A stretch of 64,000 nt of DNA from Apoderus coryli (lineage: Eukaryota > Arthropoda > Insecta > Coleoptera > Attelabidae): the NCBI GenBank assembly GCA_911728435.2, contig OU452212.1:1246563-1310562 (forward strand). Reading direction: 5' to 3'. Position 1 is the stretch's first letter. Every line of letters begins with the position of its first letter. This document shows, piece after piece, positions 11,012-22,271 of this stretch. The translations under genes and the position numbers were made by a program. The notes below the pieces were generated by a model that worked only from the letters and a program-made list of their open reading frames with translations, was not told the DNA's origin and searched no databases.

Positions 11012-12740
11012 ACGAGGGTTGCCTTTTATATTTCGAGATTAGAGAACAAAAACAAATATTAATCATCGAAAATCACTTTGTTTTTCAAAATATTCCCCAT
11101 GAAGATCTATACACTTTTGCATGCGTTTGAACCAATTGTCGAAGCAGTTTTGCCATTCTGATTGAAGTATCTCCCAAACATGCAGCAACTGCTTCTTCAG
11201 GGGTCGAAAAACGTTGACCTCTCAGTTTGTTTTTTACGTACGGGAATAAAAAGAAGTCAATCGGTGCCAAGTCAGGACTATACGGCGGATGACTCATCAA
11301 ATCAAAGTATTTGCGTTGCAGAGAAGAGTGGTTCGTGTTATTGGCAGCTTGAAGTATCGGGAGGACTGTAGGCACATTTTTAGAAGCCTTCGAATTTTAA
11401 CAGTTCCTTCTGTGTTTCTGTTGTATTCTCTGGTTTACGTTAGGGCGAATATGCATGAGTATAGTTTGCAGAGGGATATTCATGAGCACGGTACTAGACA
11501 TGGTTCGGACATCAGGGTGCAGTTCAGTAGAATAACGGGCTCTAGATCGCCCAAGAATTATTATGGTCCGAGAGCATACAACGCACTGCCGGAGAGGGTT
11601 CGGGAACTCCCCGTGAAGCCGTTTAAGTCTATACTGAAGACATATTTAATATTATATTATATTTATTCATTTGATGAATTTATGTTAAATGATTTCAGTG
11701 ATCTGACCATCTAACTTTTTGACTGTTTGTTTTTGTTTATTGTTTAGGGATGTTTTTTGTTTTTATATTGACATGTGTAATGCTCTTGATAGTTCTATAC
11801 ACCAATAAAATTATTATTATTATTAAAAAATCGCTGTTTTGGGTGCCCAAAAATGCAGTTTTTTGAGCCGATGAGTGATGAGTGGTGAAGAGTGATCCGT
11901 CTTCGGCGGTTGGTTTTCCTGATTTCTTGGAAGACTGGCAAACAAATGGTTGTGTACCACTCAGAATTGACTGTTCTGCGTTGTTCTAGTGGTACGGTTT
12001 TTCCAAAAAAACAGGCAACCATTTGCTTGGAAGTGCTTCGTGCGCGAACAACTTTTGTTGGATTTGGCTCATCTTGAAACCCCCATACTGCTGTTTACTT
12101 TCGGGCTCATACGCGTTAATTCACGATTCATCACCTGTCACGATGTCACAGACGTGTTTCGAAGCACCGCGATCGTATTTTTTGACCATTTCTTTCGACC
12201 AATCGACACGAGCCTTTTTTTGAGCGATTGACAAAATGTGTGGGATCCAACGCGAACAAAACAGTCAAATGTTTATGCAACATTGAATGTATGCTGGTCC
12301 TACTAATGCCTAAGGTTGTATCAATCTCTTGATAGGTCACATGACGATCTGGCAATATCAGTTCGAGCACAGCATCAATGGTTTTCGGAACAACAACTGA
12401 TTTTGGACGACCTTCACGAAATTCGTCTTGGAGTGACCTACGACCACGATTGAATTCACCATACCATCGATAAACACTGGTCCTTGATGGAGCTTCATCG
12501 CCAAAAATTGAATTAAGTTGATCCATGCACTGATCCACGTCAAAAGTTGTAAAAACTAATCGCACGAAAATGTTCACGATTTAATTCCATTTTTGGGCCG
12601 AGATGAAACTTTTAAGTTACTATAAACACAAACACAAATAGCGCTCGTATGTCAAAACGTTCTGAGTACGTATAACCTCAAAAATGTCCAACTTTACGAT
12701 AGAGCTGTCAGTTGTCAGATTGCAACACCAGGGTTGCTAA
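11012..12740 (-). mobile_element. DD34D mariner, copy A, broken and interrupted
   Basis: On - the N-terminal half (12577-12146) has mariner helix-turn-helix features (SRTSVYRWYGEFNRGRRSLQ, DRHVTYQEIDTTLGISRTSI). Further on come ETRRTVNSEWYTT-like core fragments and, at 11375-11085, HPPYSPDLAPIDFFLFPYVK with the final Asp. Frameshifts separate them. The outer repeat ACGAGGGTTGCCTTTTATAT is at the left end; the right end has lost about 20 bp. The same family recurs at 35575-36256, where the second-to-third Asp spacing can be counted as 34. A retrotransposon fragment (11304-11827) splits the transposase. Confidence 0.82.
11304..11827 (+). mobile_element. 5'-truncated non-LTR retrotransposon inside the mariner
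   Basis: The insert encodes the typical C-terminal tail of a Jockey-like reverse transcriptase (FALQRRVVRVIGSLKYREDC ... HEHGTRHGSDI ... YYGPRAYNALPERVREL), then AATAAAATTATTATTATTATT. The mariner sequence resumes exactly, and AAATC occurs on both sides (11299-11303 and 11828-11832), consistent with a 5-bp target duplication. Comparison with mariner copy B confirms the empty site. Only the last about 110 codons plus the 3' UTR are present. Confidence 0.85.
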
Positions 12741-12884
12741 ATCCATTGATGTCATTGATGTTGTTGATGTCGTGATTTAGAGACTCAAATTCCGAAATTA
12801 TATTTGTATGGACATTTACCGAACTTGTTGGTTTTCGCATCAACCTGCTAATTTGAGATGCCACTACGACCGCCATTTGGGAAA

Positions 12885-13080
12885 TACTGTCAACCAACAT
12901 ATCTGAAGACACCAGGCTTCCTCCACGTGAGATGGCTCACGTGGACCGAGGCTTTGCTATTTGAAGCACGACGATCTCGACGGTCATCATTTCACCTTTG
13001 TTGTCGGCAAGGTGTCCTTGAGCTTCGACAACGATCCGGGCTTCAAGAACGAGCGTTTCATTGTGCATGAATTCCTTTTA
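12885..13080. other. GC-richer island of unknown nature
   Basis: This stretch is clearly richer in G+C than its surroundings and has long open readings on both strands. On + one frame reads about 66 residues (HHFTFVVGKVSLSFDNDPGF) and on - another reads ARIVVEAQGHLADNKGEMM. I recognise no family. It may be a captured host exon or part of a transposon inside the Tc1 nest. Confidence 0.3.
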
Positions 13081-13249
13081 TCTCCCTTTTACAATGACAC
13101 ACTTATTGGCACAAACACAAAACACGCAAGTTTATTCCACTTCTGGTGTTATTTAATTTAAATTTCTAACAATCCAAAGGTGAGTTTAATCAGAAAACTA
13201 ACAAAAACATAAAATAATGACAAATTTGAAGGCGATAACATCTAGTGTG

Positions 13250-13480
13250 GGCTCCTAGCGCCAAAATGACTTTATTTGTATGTCTTCTTCCTAAAGTGCA
13301 ATTCGCAGATCATGCAGGCTGTCGGGTAAAGCAAGTCGACGACGAATACGTCTTAGTTGGTCCCAGAGATGCTCAATTGGATTGAAATCAGGACTGCAAG
13401 CTGGTCAAACCATTCGTTCAATACTCTGTACAAATATTCGTTAACTACTCGTGCCACGTGCGGTCGCTTACATTAATACG
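13250..13480 (-). pseudogene. Tc1-like transposase C-terminal fragment
   Basis: Reading - with a frameshift gives RPHVARVVNEYL, then PDFNPIEHLWDQLRRIRRRL, then ALPDSLHDLRIAL. This is the typical end of Tc1 transposases, including the NPIEHLWD block that holds the last catalytic acid. It lies just inside the right TIR of the 10637-13853 element and belongs to it. Confidence 0.75.
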
Positions 13481-14352
13481 AAGCCGTCGCGTTCCCTTTG
13501 AAACACTGTATCTCAAGCAAAAACACAGATAATGTCGTGATTGAAAAACCAAAATGTTCAGAAAATATCATGGTTCAATGTGATTCCAGTTGACAATAGC
13601 TGTTATAGCTGTTGCGCTCCACAGGGTGTTCCAAATTTCGGGAAAGAAACCTCGTCTCATTGTTGCTCAATATGTTGCTGCTATATGCTCAAATTCAAAT
13701 CTGAATAAAAATTTCTGGCACAGCATCGTTACTAAAAAATCAGTCTACAATTTAATAAAAAATCATCAAAATCAAATGAGCGGTTCGCGAGGGAGCCAAC
13801 TTTGAAATGGGGGCTAGTTTTTAGTGGCCGCTTTTTTTTGCCGGTGAGTGTATTTGGGAGTCTATTAAATGAAGGGCTTTTAGTCGTCAAAATGTTCACA
13901 AAAAAGACAATTTAAAATTATTCCATTGGATAGTTTTTGTTAAACCACCCTGTATATAGAATATATATTGCATCTGTATAAAACAAGCTACTAATTGCAT
14001 ATATTATTGTAGATAAGCATTAGGATTTGCATTTTTTGCCATTTAGAATAAACTTGTAATTTAATAGCTAATGGAGTTGGCATTATTATACAGGGTGAAC
14101 ATAAATTTGTATTATATTTCATACTGGATGTTTCACGGTAGATGTTACCTTAGAAGTGTTGAATAATATTTTGATATACACGGTGATTCACGGTCGATGG
14201 CAGAATAATACACGTTTATGGAAAAAATATCTATAATTTATTAAATTTAAAGAAGTAGTCCATATTTAAGTGGAGTGCGATATTCGATATAGGGAAATAA
14301 AAGTGAATCTCCACAAAATAAGTTTAATAAAACCCTCTAAGGGTCACCAAGG

Positions 14353-14395
14353 ATGTTTCGAGGCACCCGGCCTCATCATCAGTGGTGGGTTTATC
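14353..14395 (-). ncRNA. Degenerate hammerhead motif, left arm
   Basis: On - it reads CTGATGA (14382-14376), stem II GAGGC/GCCTC and GAAAC, with stem I CACCA/TGGTG, as in the right-arm copy. Stem III is ACATCC instead of ACATGT, so the closing pairs are lost and self-cleavage is unlikely. Confidence 0.5.
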
Positions 14396-14619
14396 GAAAA
14401 GCTAGTTGGTCAATTGGACATACACGAGTAAAAAACACAAAGTCTGAAAGCAAGAAACGCCAATGCATTACTCGATATTATAACATACTACTTTACTGAA
14501 CTCACCATTTCATAAAAATTATGTAAACACAAAACACGAAAAAACAAAACTAAGTCATATTTGATACAATTATTAATGTCGTACTTATTTTTCTTTTATT
14601 TTAGTACCAAAATAAGACA

Positions 14620-16102
14620 TTAATAATAATAATGACTCTTTATTGTCTAACAGGTGACAACCCAATTACAAGAAAACTGCTATGAATATAATATTATATA
14701 GTAAATACAAATAATAATAATACATTTATAAAAGTAATAAACTGAAGGTGACAGTAGCAAAAATACAATACAAACATATAGGATCGTATGGATATATTTC
14801 ACTGAGCAAGTACATGGAATCTATTGAATCATTTCCCCCAGAACATTCCTCAAATCACGCTTAAATCTGTTGGGATTCTCATTGAAGTAATTAATGCTAG
14901 TATAGATAGAATAAGTATTACAGAAATTACATGCTTTGAAGATGGGGGCTCTTGTTTCATAATTTGCGTGCACCGGAGGTACTCTGAAGAGATAGGCACT
15001 TCTCGAATTGAACTGCGGAATATTAAACCGCAACATCTCCAACAATTGCGAACAGTCTATAAGACCATTAATCAGACCAAACACTGAGAGGAAAAATGCC
15101 TAAGCATCTCCAGCGATTGAAAATCAAGTCTCTCCAATAGCAAACGACGGTCGTATCCCCGGGCAGGAAACCGACCATCAATCTTGAAGGCTAGTCGTTT
15201 CGTTGAACATTTTCGAGAGAGTTAACATAAACTCCATATATTGGAGACCAAGCAATGGCAGCATATTCAAGCCTTGATCTTACCATTGCGTTGTACAACA
15301 CTATAAGACAATCAGTACTGTTAAATGAGTTCGTGGTTCTAAAAATGAATCCCAGACATTTGAGCGCCCTTTTCTTTGTTTCGGAAACATGATAATTAAA
15401 ATTTAATTCGCTATCAATGAACACACCAAGATCTTTAATAACAGTGCATTTATCAAGAGCAGCGCCAGAGAGTCTGTAATTGTAAGAAACAGTGCGGCGT
15501 CTTCTTGTGTATGTTATATATTTGCATTTATCGACGTTTAAATAAAGCTTATTCACAGTACACCAATCCTCAAGCATATTCAGATCTCTCTGTAGTACAT
15601 CACAGTCATCTTCGGAGTGAACAGCTCTGAATAGTTTAAGATCATCTGCGAAAAGTAAATAATTGCTAGAAAGGTGCGTTCCTATGTCATTAACGAATAT
15701 TGCAAATAACAGGGGAGCTAGGTTACTACCTTGGCGAGCGCTACTTGTGGCCAAGTAAGAGTGAGACTTAAAACCACTGTATTGCACGAAGTGCATACGT
15801 CGATTCAAATATGATTCAAAAAATGAAATTAAAGACTCCTGGAAGCCAAAGTGAAGCATCTTTCGTAGTAGTATATTATGGTCTATTTTATCGAATGCTT
15901 TAGAGAAGTCTGTATAGATTGTATCGACCTGAAGACCCTTGCCCATTATAGGATACACTTGTTGTAGGAAAGCGACAATATTTGTGACATTTGATCTCTT
16001 GTGGAAAAACCTGTGCTGCTGAGGTATTATACGATTCTTTATTTGGTTAAAGATTTTGTCATAAATAATAGATTCAAATAATAATAATAATAATTGTATC
16101 AT
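14620..16102 (-). pseudogene. Non-LTR retrotransposon RT and C-terminal region, 5'-truncated
   Basis: An open frame (16102-15191) starts inside the fingers and covers the palm: TIYTDFSKAFDKIDHNIL, ARQGSNLAPLLFAIFVNDI, the catalytic SNYLLFADDLKLF, then NKLYLNVDKCKYI and the thumb block KDLGVFIDSELNFNYHV. It continues with a frame change to a C-terminal tail ending near 14824. A 3' run of AAT repeats sits at about 14617-14630. The serine before QGS is altered to ARQGS, but FADD is intact. It is Jockey/CR1-like in overall layout. Endonuclease and ORF1 are missing. Confidence 0.85.
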
Positions 16103-16127
16103 ACAATATGTCCACGGATAGAGTTTG

Positions 16128-16239
16128 AAAGAGGAAAAACTTTTTTATTTGTCGATATAGAAGAAAAAGTCATTCTTTATAAAAATGTCTGATGGACTTT
16201 TTCTTCTAAATCGACAAATAAAAAAGTTTATCCTCTTAG
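16128..16239. repeat. 112-bp foldback element
   Basis: GAGGAAAAACTTTTTTATTTG... and its inverted copy ...CAAATAAAAAAGTTTATCCTC enclose a short centre. Arms are about 45 bp with few mismatches. It interrupts the right Penelope-like arm right after the word shared with the left arm (CTAAG), so it inserted later. Confidence 0.75.
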
Positions 16240-16388
16240 TTTTGTTTTTTCCTGTTTACATAATTTTTATGAGATTGTGAGTAAAATAGTATGTTATAAT
16301 ATCGAGTAACGCATTGACGTATCTTGCTTTCAGACTTTGTGTTTTTTACTCGTGTATGTCCAATTGACCAACTAGCTTTTCGATAAAC

Positions 16389-16434
16389 CCACCACTGATG
16401 ATGAGGCCGGGTGCCTCGAAACATGTTTGGTGAC
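16389..16434 (+). ncRNA. Hammerhead ribozyme motif, right arm
   Basis: All elements can be read directly. Stem I strand is CACCA (16390-16394) and box 1 is CTGATGA (16395-16401). Stem II is GAGGC (16403-16407), loop CGGGT, GCCTC (16413-16417). Box 2 is GAAA (16418-16421), the minimal stem III is ACATGT (16421-16426), the cleavage residue is T16427, and stem I returns as TGGTG (16428-16432). Stems I and II are perfectly paired. The one departure from consensus is an extra T (16402) between box 1 and stem II, also present in the copy at 1104. A very short palindromic stem III is typical of Penelope-type hammerheads, thought to work better as dimers or co-transcriptionally. Confidence 0.65.
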
Positions 16435-17245
16435 GAATGAAGACCCTTAGAGAGTTTTATTAAACTTGATTTGTGGAGATTGGCTTTTATTTCCCCACCT
16501 CGTATAATTTATTAATTCAAAAACAGATAAGGAATACAAAAATATAATTATATACAGAGTGTTCCATTTGCAATAGGAAAATTGGTATTAACTTCCGGTA
16601 TAACTAATTCAATTCAATCCAATTTTCAAAACAATCGTATTCTTAGTTTCCTCAAAAGATTTATGTCTAAGGTATCATCGAGCGTGACACACCCTCTATA
16701 AACTAATGTAATTTTTGACGAAATATTATGTGAAAGTTATAAATTTCTATTGCAGGTTAAACAGTATTGTTAAGAAAGTATTGAGAATGTATTTTAATTT
16801 GTTTTATATATTTTATTGAGCCATCCTGTAAAATCAAGTTAACAGAACTACCTACGTATTTAATTATAGTGCCTCGCCTACATTTAAAATAGTGTAATAT
16901 TTACAATGACTATGACTAAAACAAATATAATAAATAATTAATAAATATGCATCCTACCTATCATACATTAAAAAATATGAATTTTTAATATAAATATTAA
17001 TTTAAAGAATGTTATAGAAAACTTAAGTATAGAAAATGCAACAAAAAATATTTTTAAATAATTACAAATTTATGAAAACAATACAAAATTGTTATTTTTG
17101 TTTTTAAACTATTTTAACTATTGAATATTTCATGGAGTAAAAATAATTTTCATTATTAAAACTAAATTATTATTTAATTATATTAAGTTAAATAATGTTA
17201 ATAGTAAAATAAATTAAATATAGGGTCCACTAAATGGGATTTGTA

Positions 17246-17932
17246 CAGGGTGGCACAAATTAGACGTTTTCTTATGGGAACAGTTCCTGTCAAAGATAGG
17301 AAAAAATTAACCAAGGGTCAAATTTTATGAAAAGCTCACTCGTGCAAACGAAATTTGGCTATCTGTAAAGTTTCTCAATTTTGATCGATTTCTTTTATGG
17401 CTTGCAACTTTTTTGTTATTTGAGATAATTGATTTCTGCAAAAACTTTCTTTTAGCACTTTTTAACGTAGAATAAGATATAGTAACCTGTTTTATTACAG
17501 GGACATCCATAAAGTTACTGTAATGAAAATTATTTTTTTCTAAAGTGTATAATTTTGGATTTTCTTACAGCCCCTAAAGCACCCTTTTCAAAAACAATTT
17601 GAGCATATTATGATGTGGCAAATGTTTTCTCATATGCAGGTGTTTTGTTTTTGTTTGTTTCATGTGTTTTTGGATTGGGTCAAATATATTTTTAGGTTTA
17701 AAAAATCTTTATAACTTGTTACATATTTTTGAAATGGCAATTTTAGGAGCTGTAAGAAAATCCAAAATTATACAGGGTGTCCTATAAGGAAAACAAATAT
17801 TTTCGTTACAGTAACTTTACGAAAGACCCTGTAATAACACAGGTTACTATATCTTATTATATGGAGGACCATATCTCTTCGACAAGAACGTGAGTTCCCA
17901 TAAGAAAACGCCGAATTTGGGTCACACTGTAC
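17246..17932. repeat. Long foldback MITE with CAGGGTGGCACA ends
   Basis: The ends ACAGGGTGGCACAAATTAGA and its inverted copy (TTTGGGTCACACTGTAC, ends about 17932) both run into CGTTTTCTTATGGGAAC. Inner arms (about 17465-17580 and 17750-17870) are inverted again, sharing TAAGATATAGTAACCTGT and ATAATTTTGGATTTTCTTAC. It is non-coding; ORFs inside it are shadows. Confidence 0.75.
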
Positions 17933-18860
17933 ATACAGGGTGAATATTATTTAAATATACAGGGTGAGTTATTAGTGCGTCGAAGTTCGATATTACATCA
18001 AAGACCAAAAATTCCACGCAAAACTAAGCAGCCAGTGTGTGGGCAGTCATAAAGTACGTATTTTAAAATTATTGATATTTGTACAGGGTGGCTCATCTCA
18101 TCAGGGTGAACCAAACTTTTTTTTAAATCGAAAGCCCTATTTATTATTCCACAATTTCATTGGTTTAGACTTGACATTAATCATACCAAAACTTTAGAAA
18201 ATTATACAGAGTGGTTCAAAAGTTACCACTAGTATTATATGCAAAACACGGCGAATTCTAAGGCTTCTATACTGGAACTGAAATAATTTAAACTCTGCTT
18301 CTTACGGGCATAGCTTTTTTAGATAATTGCGTTTTACTCGAATTTTCCAAATGAGACACCCTGTATATAATATCAAAAGCTGAAAGGAAAATTGATAAGC
18401 TTTTATTCTTATATAGCCTTTCTTATACCTAAAGCTATTAGTTTTTAAGAAATTTTCATTTAAATAAAAAAAATATTAGAAAGTTTGGACTTTACGTGAT
18501 CATTTTGCATAGGTCTGCCTAATTTAATTTTTTTGATATTTGTTATTGAAAACATTACACAAAATCACCAAAATAATATTTTTCAAATTCAACCTATTTT
18601 TTAATAGTTATTTATTTATCATAATCGTAATCAAAACCGGTATAATAATTGCAATATTTATCAACTAAATCAACAAGGATTTGATCGAATGACAGTGACA
18701 TTTAATCACAAAAGTGTATTCTATTAAGTACCTACCTATAACAATTAGTTTATTAATAATTACTAAATTAAATTAGTGTAATTACCCCCGAAAACTAAAC
18801 TTAAATTTTGTATTGTTTTCTTGAATTTATTGTATAAGAAAAATTAAATACTTTACTATA

Positions 18861-19083
18861 CAGGGTGATTCGCTATGAATGTACCAAACGAAAACCGGAC
18901 GTAGAAAACGTCTTTCTAACCAGAAAATCCTTAGGTATATAATATATGTCCGCAACTGTCCCCTTACGGAGCTACAGCCTCTTGCAGGGGGCGGACACAG
19001 ACATGTTATCTAAGATTTCCCTGCTTAAAATAACATTCTATACGACCGGTTCTCGTTTTTAACACTCAAGGCAAATCACCCTG
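18861..19083. mobile_element. 223-bp MITE, CAGGGTGATTC family, TA duplication
   Basis: It starts CAGGGTGATTCGCTATGAAT and ends with the inverted CTCAAGGCAAATCACCCTG. The inner words ACGAAAACCGG and CCGGTTCTCGT also pair. TA flanks both ends (18859-18860 and 19084-19085). It is a compact non-autonomous copy of the type seen at 6204-8344. Confidence 0.8.
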
Positions 19084-19619
19084 TATAATTATAACAATAA
19101 TTGATTGTTTACTACCCACTAATACCGGACTGTCATATATTACTTGAATGAACGTATAGGGTTGTCAGAAAACCAAAACAATTTTATTTATTTTTTGATT
19201 TAGTTTATTTTACAAATTGCAATCTCATACAAAAAATAATTGACATAATAAAACAGACTGATATACACTTTTTATGTAATCGATCCGACCAATAGCCGTT
19301 TTTCATCGATTCATTTCTGGATCCAATAGAGTTTTTAACACCAAATGGTAGCCTGATCTATTATGGTACATTTCCTTTTTTTTATTCACTTTGATAACTC
19401 AAATCAACAAAAACTTAAAAACACATTAAAACCGATAAGAGGAAGCTTTCAAATTAATGTATGTGAGCATTCAGGTCTTCTACAATCTACCACCTGCCAA
19501 GTATTTCCTAGGGTTACACATGGGCATAGTCAGGGTGGGGCGCTTGTCCCCCCCTGGACGGACCCTATTAAAAAATTTAAATTCAAATGATCCTACCCTA
19601 CATACTTCCTTAACCTCTT

Positions 19620-19990
19620 AACTGCGTATGTCAATGTAGCATCTCATCCTAAAAAGTTGGATTTCGTGGGTATGACGTGACGAATATAATTCCCACCTCG
19701 GCGAAAATTCGATCCAAACTTTTCGAAGTTTCTGTGAGACCCGTTGGTCCCAAAAATACAGAAGCCTTTTAAAAACACACCGGGAAAATGTTAATGACGA
19801 GAGCCTAAACATAAAAGAAGCCGAAAAAAATGCCGAGGACATTACTATAGACTTTAAAATGCCGAGAGTTATAAATCGACCAACGCTTCGTGCAAATTCT
19901 CCAGGAGGTTCTGGACATGATCTTTCAGAATTCCGTATCTGGATTCATTGATAATGTCTTTATGACAGCAACTTTAACAGAAGATCGATA
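19620..19990 (+). pseudogene. hAT-type (ZMYM1-like) transposase remnant
   Basis: Reading + across frame changes gives KNAEDITIDFKMPRVINRPT followed by SGHDLSEFRIWIH, stops, then CLYDSNFNRRS. This order (MPR...R.T.R, then ...YFR/EFRI.I..P.LD..I..L..RF) is what I know from TTF/ZMYM1-type hAT transposases. Decay is heavy, with no start or end recognisable. Confidence 0.4.
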
Positions 19991-20489
19991 ATTTGGCCCT
20001 TAAAAAAAATCAGTCTTTGCAAAAATTTCGCGCTTTTCTTGAAAATCCTATATATTCATTCAACATGATTATAATAATGAAAATGAACAAAATTACAAAC
20101 AGAATATTCAAATGTATTTCTAACTGTACAATTTAATTTGTTTCGTTCGTTGTTATCAATATGGCATTTGTTTACTGTTTATTTAATGCCAATAAAAGTT
20201 AATTTCAATGTATATAGAAACCAGAAATAATAACAAACAGAAAGGGTAATAAAGCTTTAAAAAATAATTAGAAAATATTGACTACCGTGACTGATTATTA
20301 TTTAATTTAACTTTCTGGTAATGTAGAGAAAAATAAATTAAATTTTCATTTTATACAAAATGATTGCCTCACAGATTTTATAATCAGAATATATTATGCA
20401 GGCTGTTCCATCAAGAAATACGACAATTCCTTTTTTCAGAAAATGCTGTTGGAAGAATTCGAAATTTTAGAAATCAATGGCCGCATGTC

Positions 20490-20575
20490 ATTGTGAGACA
20501 CCCAGACCGATCCTCGAGCCACAAATCACAAAACTGACACACTCAATCACCACCAAGTTGTTCTTCTTCACATCT
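20490..20575 (-). repeat. 3'-end fragment of an RTE-like retroelement
   Basis: The words AGACCGATCCTCGAGCC, TCACAAAACTGACACAC and AATCACCACC recur at 21345-21420 and 32490-32550. Inverted, they appear at 53690-53740, where they encode the C-terminal zinc-finger-like WVCQFCDKFCPELE of a retroelement. This is a solo 3' fragment. Confidence 0.5.
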
Positions 20576-20579
20576 AAGC

Positions 20580-21260
20580 CACACTTCTTCATGTTGGTCT
20601 TATGTTGGTATGTCATTAAAGTAGATATTGAGGAGCGTGGGAGACAGAACACTGCCTTCTTCTTGGGAAAGTTGTCTGCTTTTTACATTGGTCATTTGTA
20701 TTTGGAAGGTCTTTTCATTCAGGTAGGTTTGTTAAGGTATGGTGGAATGCGGTGCATTTTGACTACTAAACCCTTAGATATTGGGCAGTAGTTCTGGGAT
20801 AACTAAAAAATGTTTTAGGCTTGCCTGCATTCTTCTAGGATTGTGGGATATATTGTAGTTTGAGACAACTGTTGATTATGTTAATTAAGCATTTTCTAGG
20901 AAGATTTTTGAGGATTGAATTCCATGTTCTCCAGGAGCTCGCAGCGACCTTATTCCATTCATAAATGTTTTAATTTCCCAAGGCGAAGTAAGTTGTTATG
21001 CTTGAGCAACGGTTCTGTTTTTTGACTTGCCTCCGGGAGCTATTAGAATGAGGCAATCATTATTTTGTAAAAATCATGTACCTATATCAGAACCATACCA
21101 TATTAATACATCTGTCAGTTGTCTCAAAAGTACTTGACATACTATGATCTAAGAAAATGTGTTTGATAAGTACGAAATATAAAAATATCTGGCTATCAGA
21201 AGGGCTAAAAATAATGGAATACTTTTTTTCAAAAAATTCGTACCACTAACTTTATGGACT
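20580..21260. other. No gene recognised
   Basis: A 104-codon frame at 20477-20791 has no recognisable domain and starts inside the retroelement fragment. I treat it as chance. Confidence 0.4.
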
Positions 21261-21264
21261 CTTG

Positions 21265-21440
21265 CTACTCTCATCATCATCATCAGCATTTACTGGCTAA
21301 CGAGTATGAATTATTCCAACTCAGGGATGTCTGTTGTGAACTCTAAACAGACCGATCCTCGAGCCGCAAACCTTGTCTCAAAATTGACACACCTAATCAC
21401 TGCCATCACTGCTTTACGCCAGTTATTACTTGCTACTCTA
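21265..21440 (-). repeat. Second 3'-end fragment of the RTE-like element
   Basis: It contains CATCAGCATTTACTGGCTAA, ACGAGTATGAATTATTCCAA and the GATCCTCGAG...TTGACACACCTAATCAC block in the same order as the element end near 53690-53760 (there inverted). A shorter relic of its edge recurs at 31797-31840. Confidence 0.5.
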
Positions 21441-22271
21441 GCAGCCAGCTCAGTTTATTTTTATCAATATAACAGTACATCCTAAGGCACGAGGTTAAAA
21501 AAATATTTTTTCTAATTTTGAATTTTAAATTGACACTTTCCAAAAGTCGTTGACGTTATCAAACGGTTTACTTTTCATCACCAGTTGCGTAAAGTAAAAA
21601 TGATTGTAACTGGTTGTTTCATAGTTATTTACCTAACAAGTGCGGAAAAGACACTTCCCGCCACCTGAACTGTCAAACTGCAAATTCAGGAGACAACAAT
21701 TGACAAATGTGTCAAGTATGGCTTTTGTCATAATAATGTGGGTTAAAATAGAGCCTATTTAAACCCATTTAAGCACCTCTTTTCAGAATTGCATCGAGTT
21801 TTACTCACCCTGTACAAACAGGGGTTTCATATCTGGGAACTAGGCGATCATTTTCAGGAAATTTCCAAAGGTATTAATCTCTAAAAGATGCATTGTATAA
21901 AAACACATAAAATGCATTTTTCCCAAAATTAGTTGTAAAAGAATAACGACGAAGTTATAGTTTTACTGCCCATCACTATCAAGCACATTTTCGCGTAGAA
22001 AAATTCCTTCATGTTCTTTTCGGACATCATCTTTGAGTTCATTTAAGTCGTACCTAATATGTAAGCTTAAAATATAAAGACCAAAAATATAACAAACTTA
22101 CTAAATAAAGCTTCCCGAAAATAACTGTAGAAAGGCGTTAATTTGAGCAACAAGGCAAACTTGTGAAATGCATTGTTATCCTCGTATCTTCTAGGAATGT
22201 ATAATTTTTGATTTACAGACATATCGCATAATATTATTGCGTAACGGATTAACTAACTAAACTCTTCTTTG

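Larger units (their letters stand above)
10637..13853 (-). mobile_element. Tc1-like element with long TIRs, host of nested insertions
   Basis: The ends ACACTCACCGGCAGAAAAAA (10638) and inverted TTTTTTTTGCCGGTGAGTGT (ends about 13852) begin long inverted repeats. The left (10638-10868) and right (13484-13853) arms match over about 230 bp, including AACAGCTATTGTCAACTGGAATC-type words, with an internal gap of about 110 bp in the left arm. A Tc1 transposase fragment lies inside the right arm. The middle is displaced by a mariner (11012-12740). Confidence 0.7.
14250..16503. mobile_element. Penelope-like unit: inverted hammerhead-bearing arms
   Basis: The left arm (about 14290-14583) and right arm (about 16240-16503) are inverted copies sharing GGAAATAAAAG, TCTCCACAAA, TTTAATAAAAC and CGAGGCACCCGGCCTCATCA. 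Homology continues to GATACAATTATTA at the inner edges. Each arm carries a hammerhead-like core. The left flank 14253-14277 repeats the word found at 950-974. A non-LTR RT fragment lies between the arms, and a 112-bp foldback interrupts the right arm. Reading the arms as Penelope-type terminal repeats is inference from the hammerhead motif and inverted arrangement. Confidence 0.55.
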
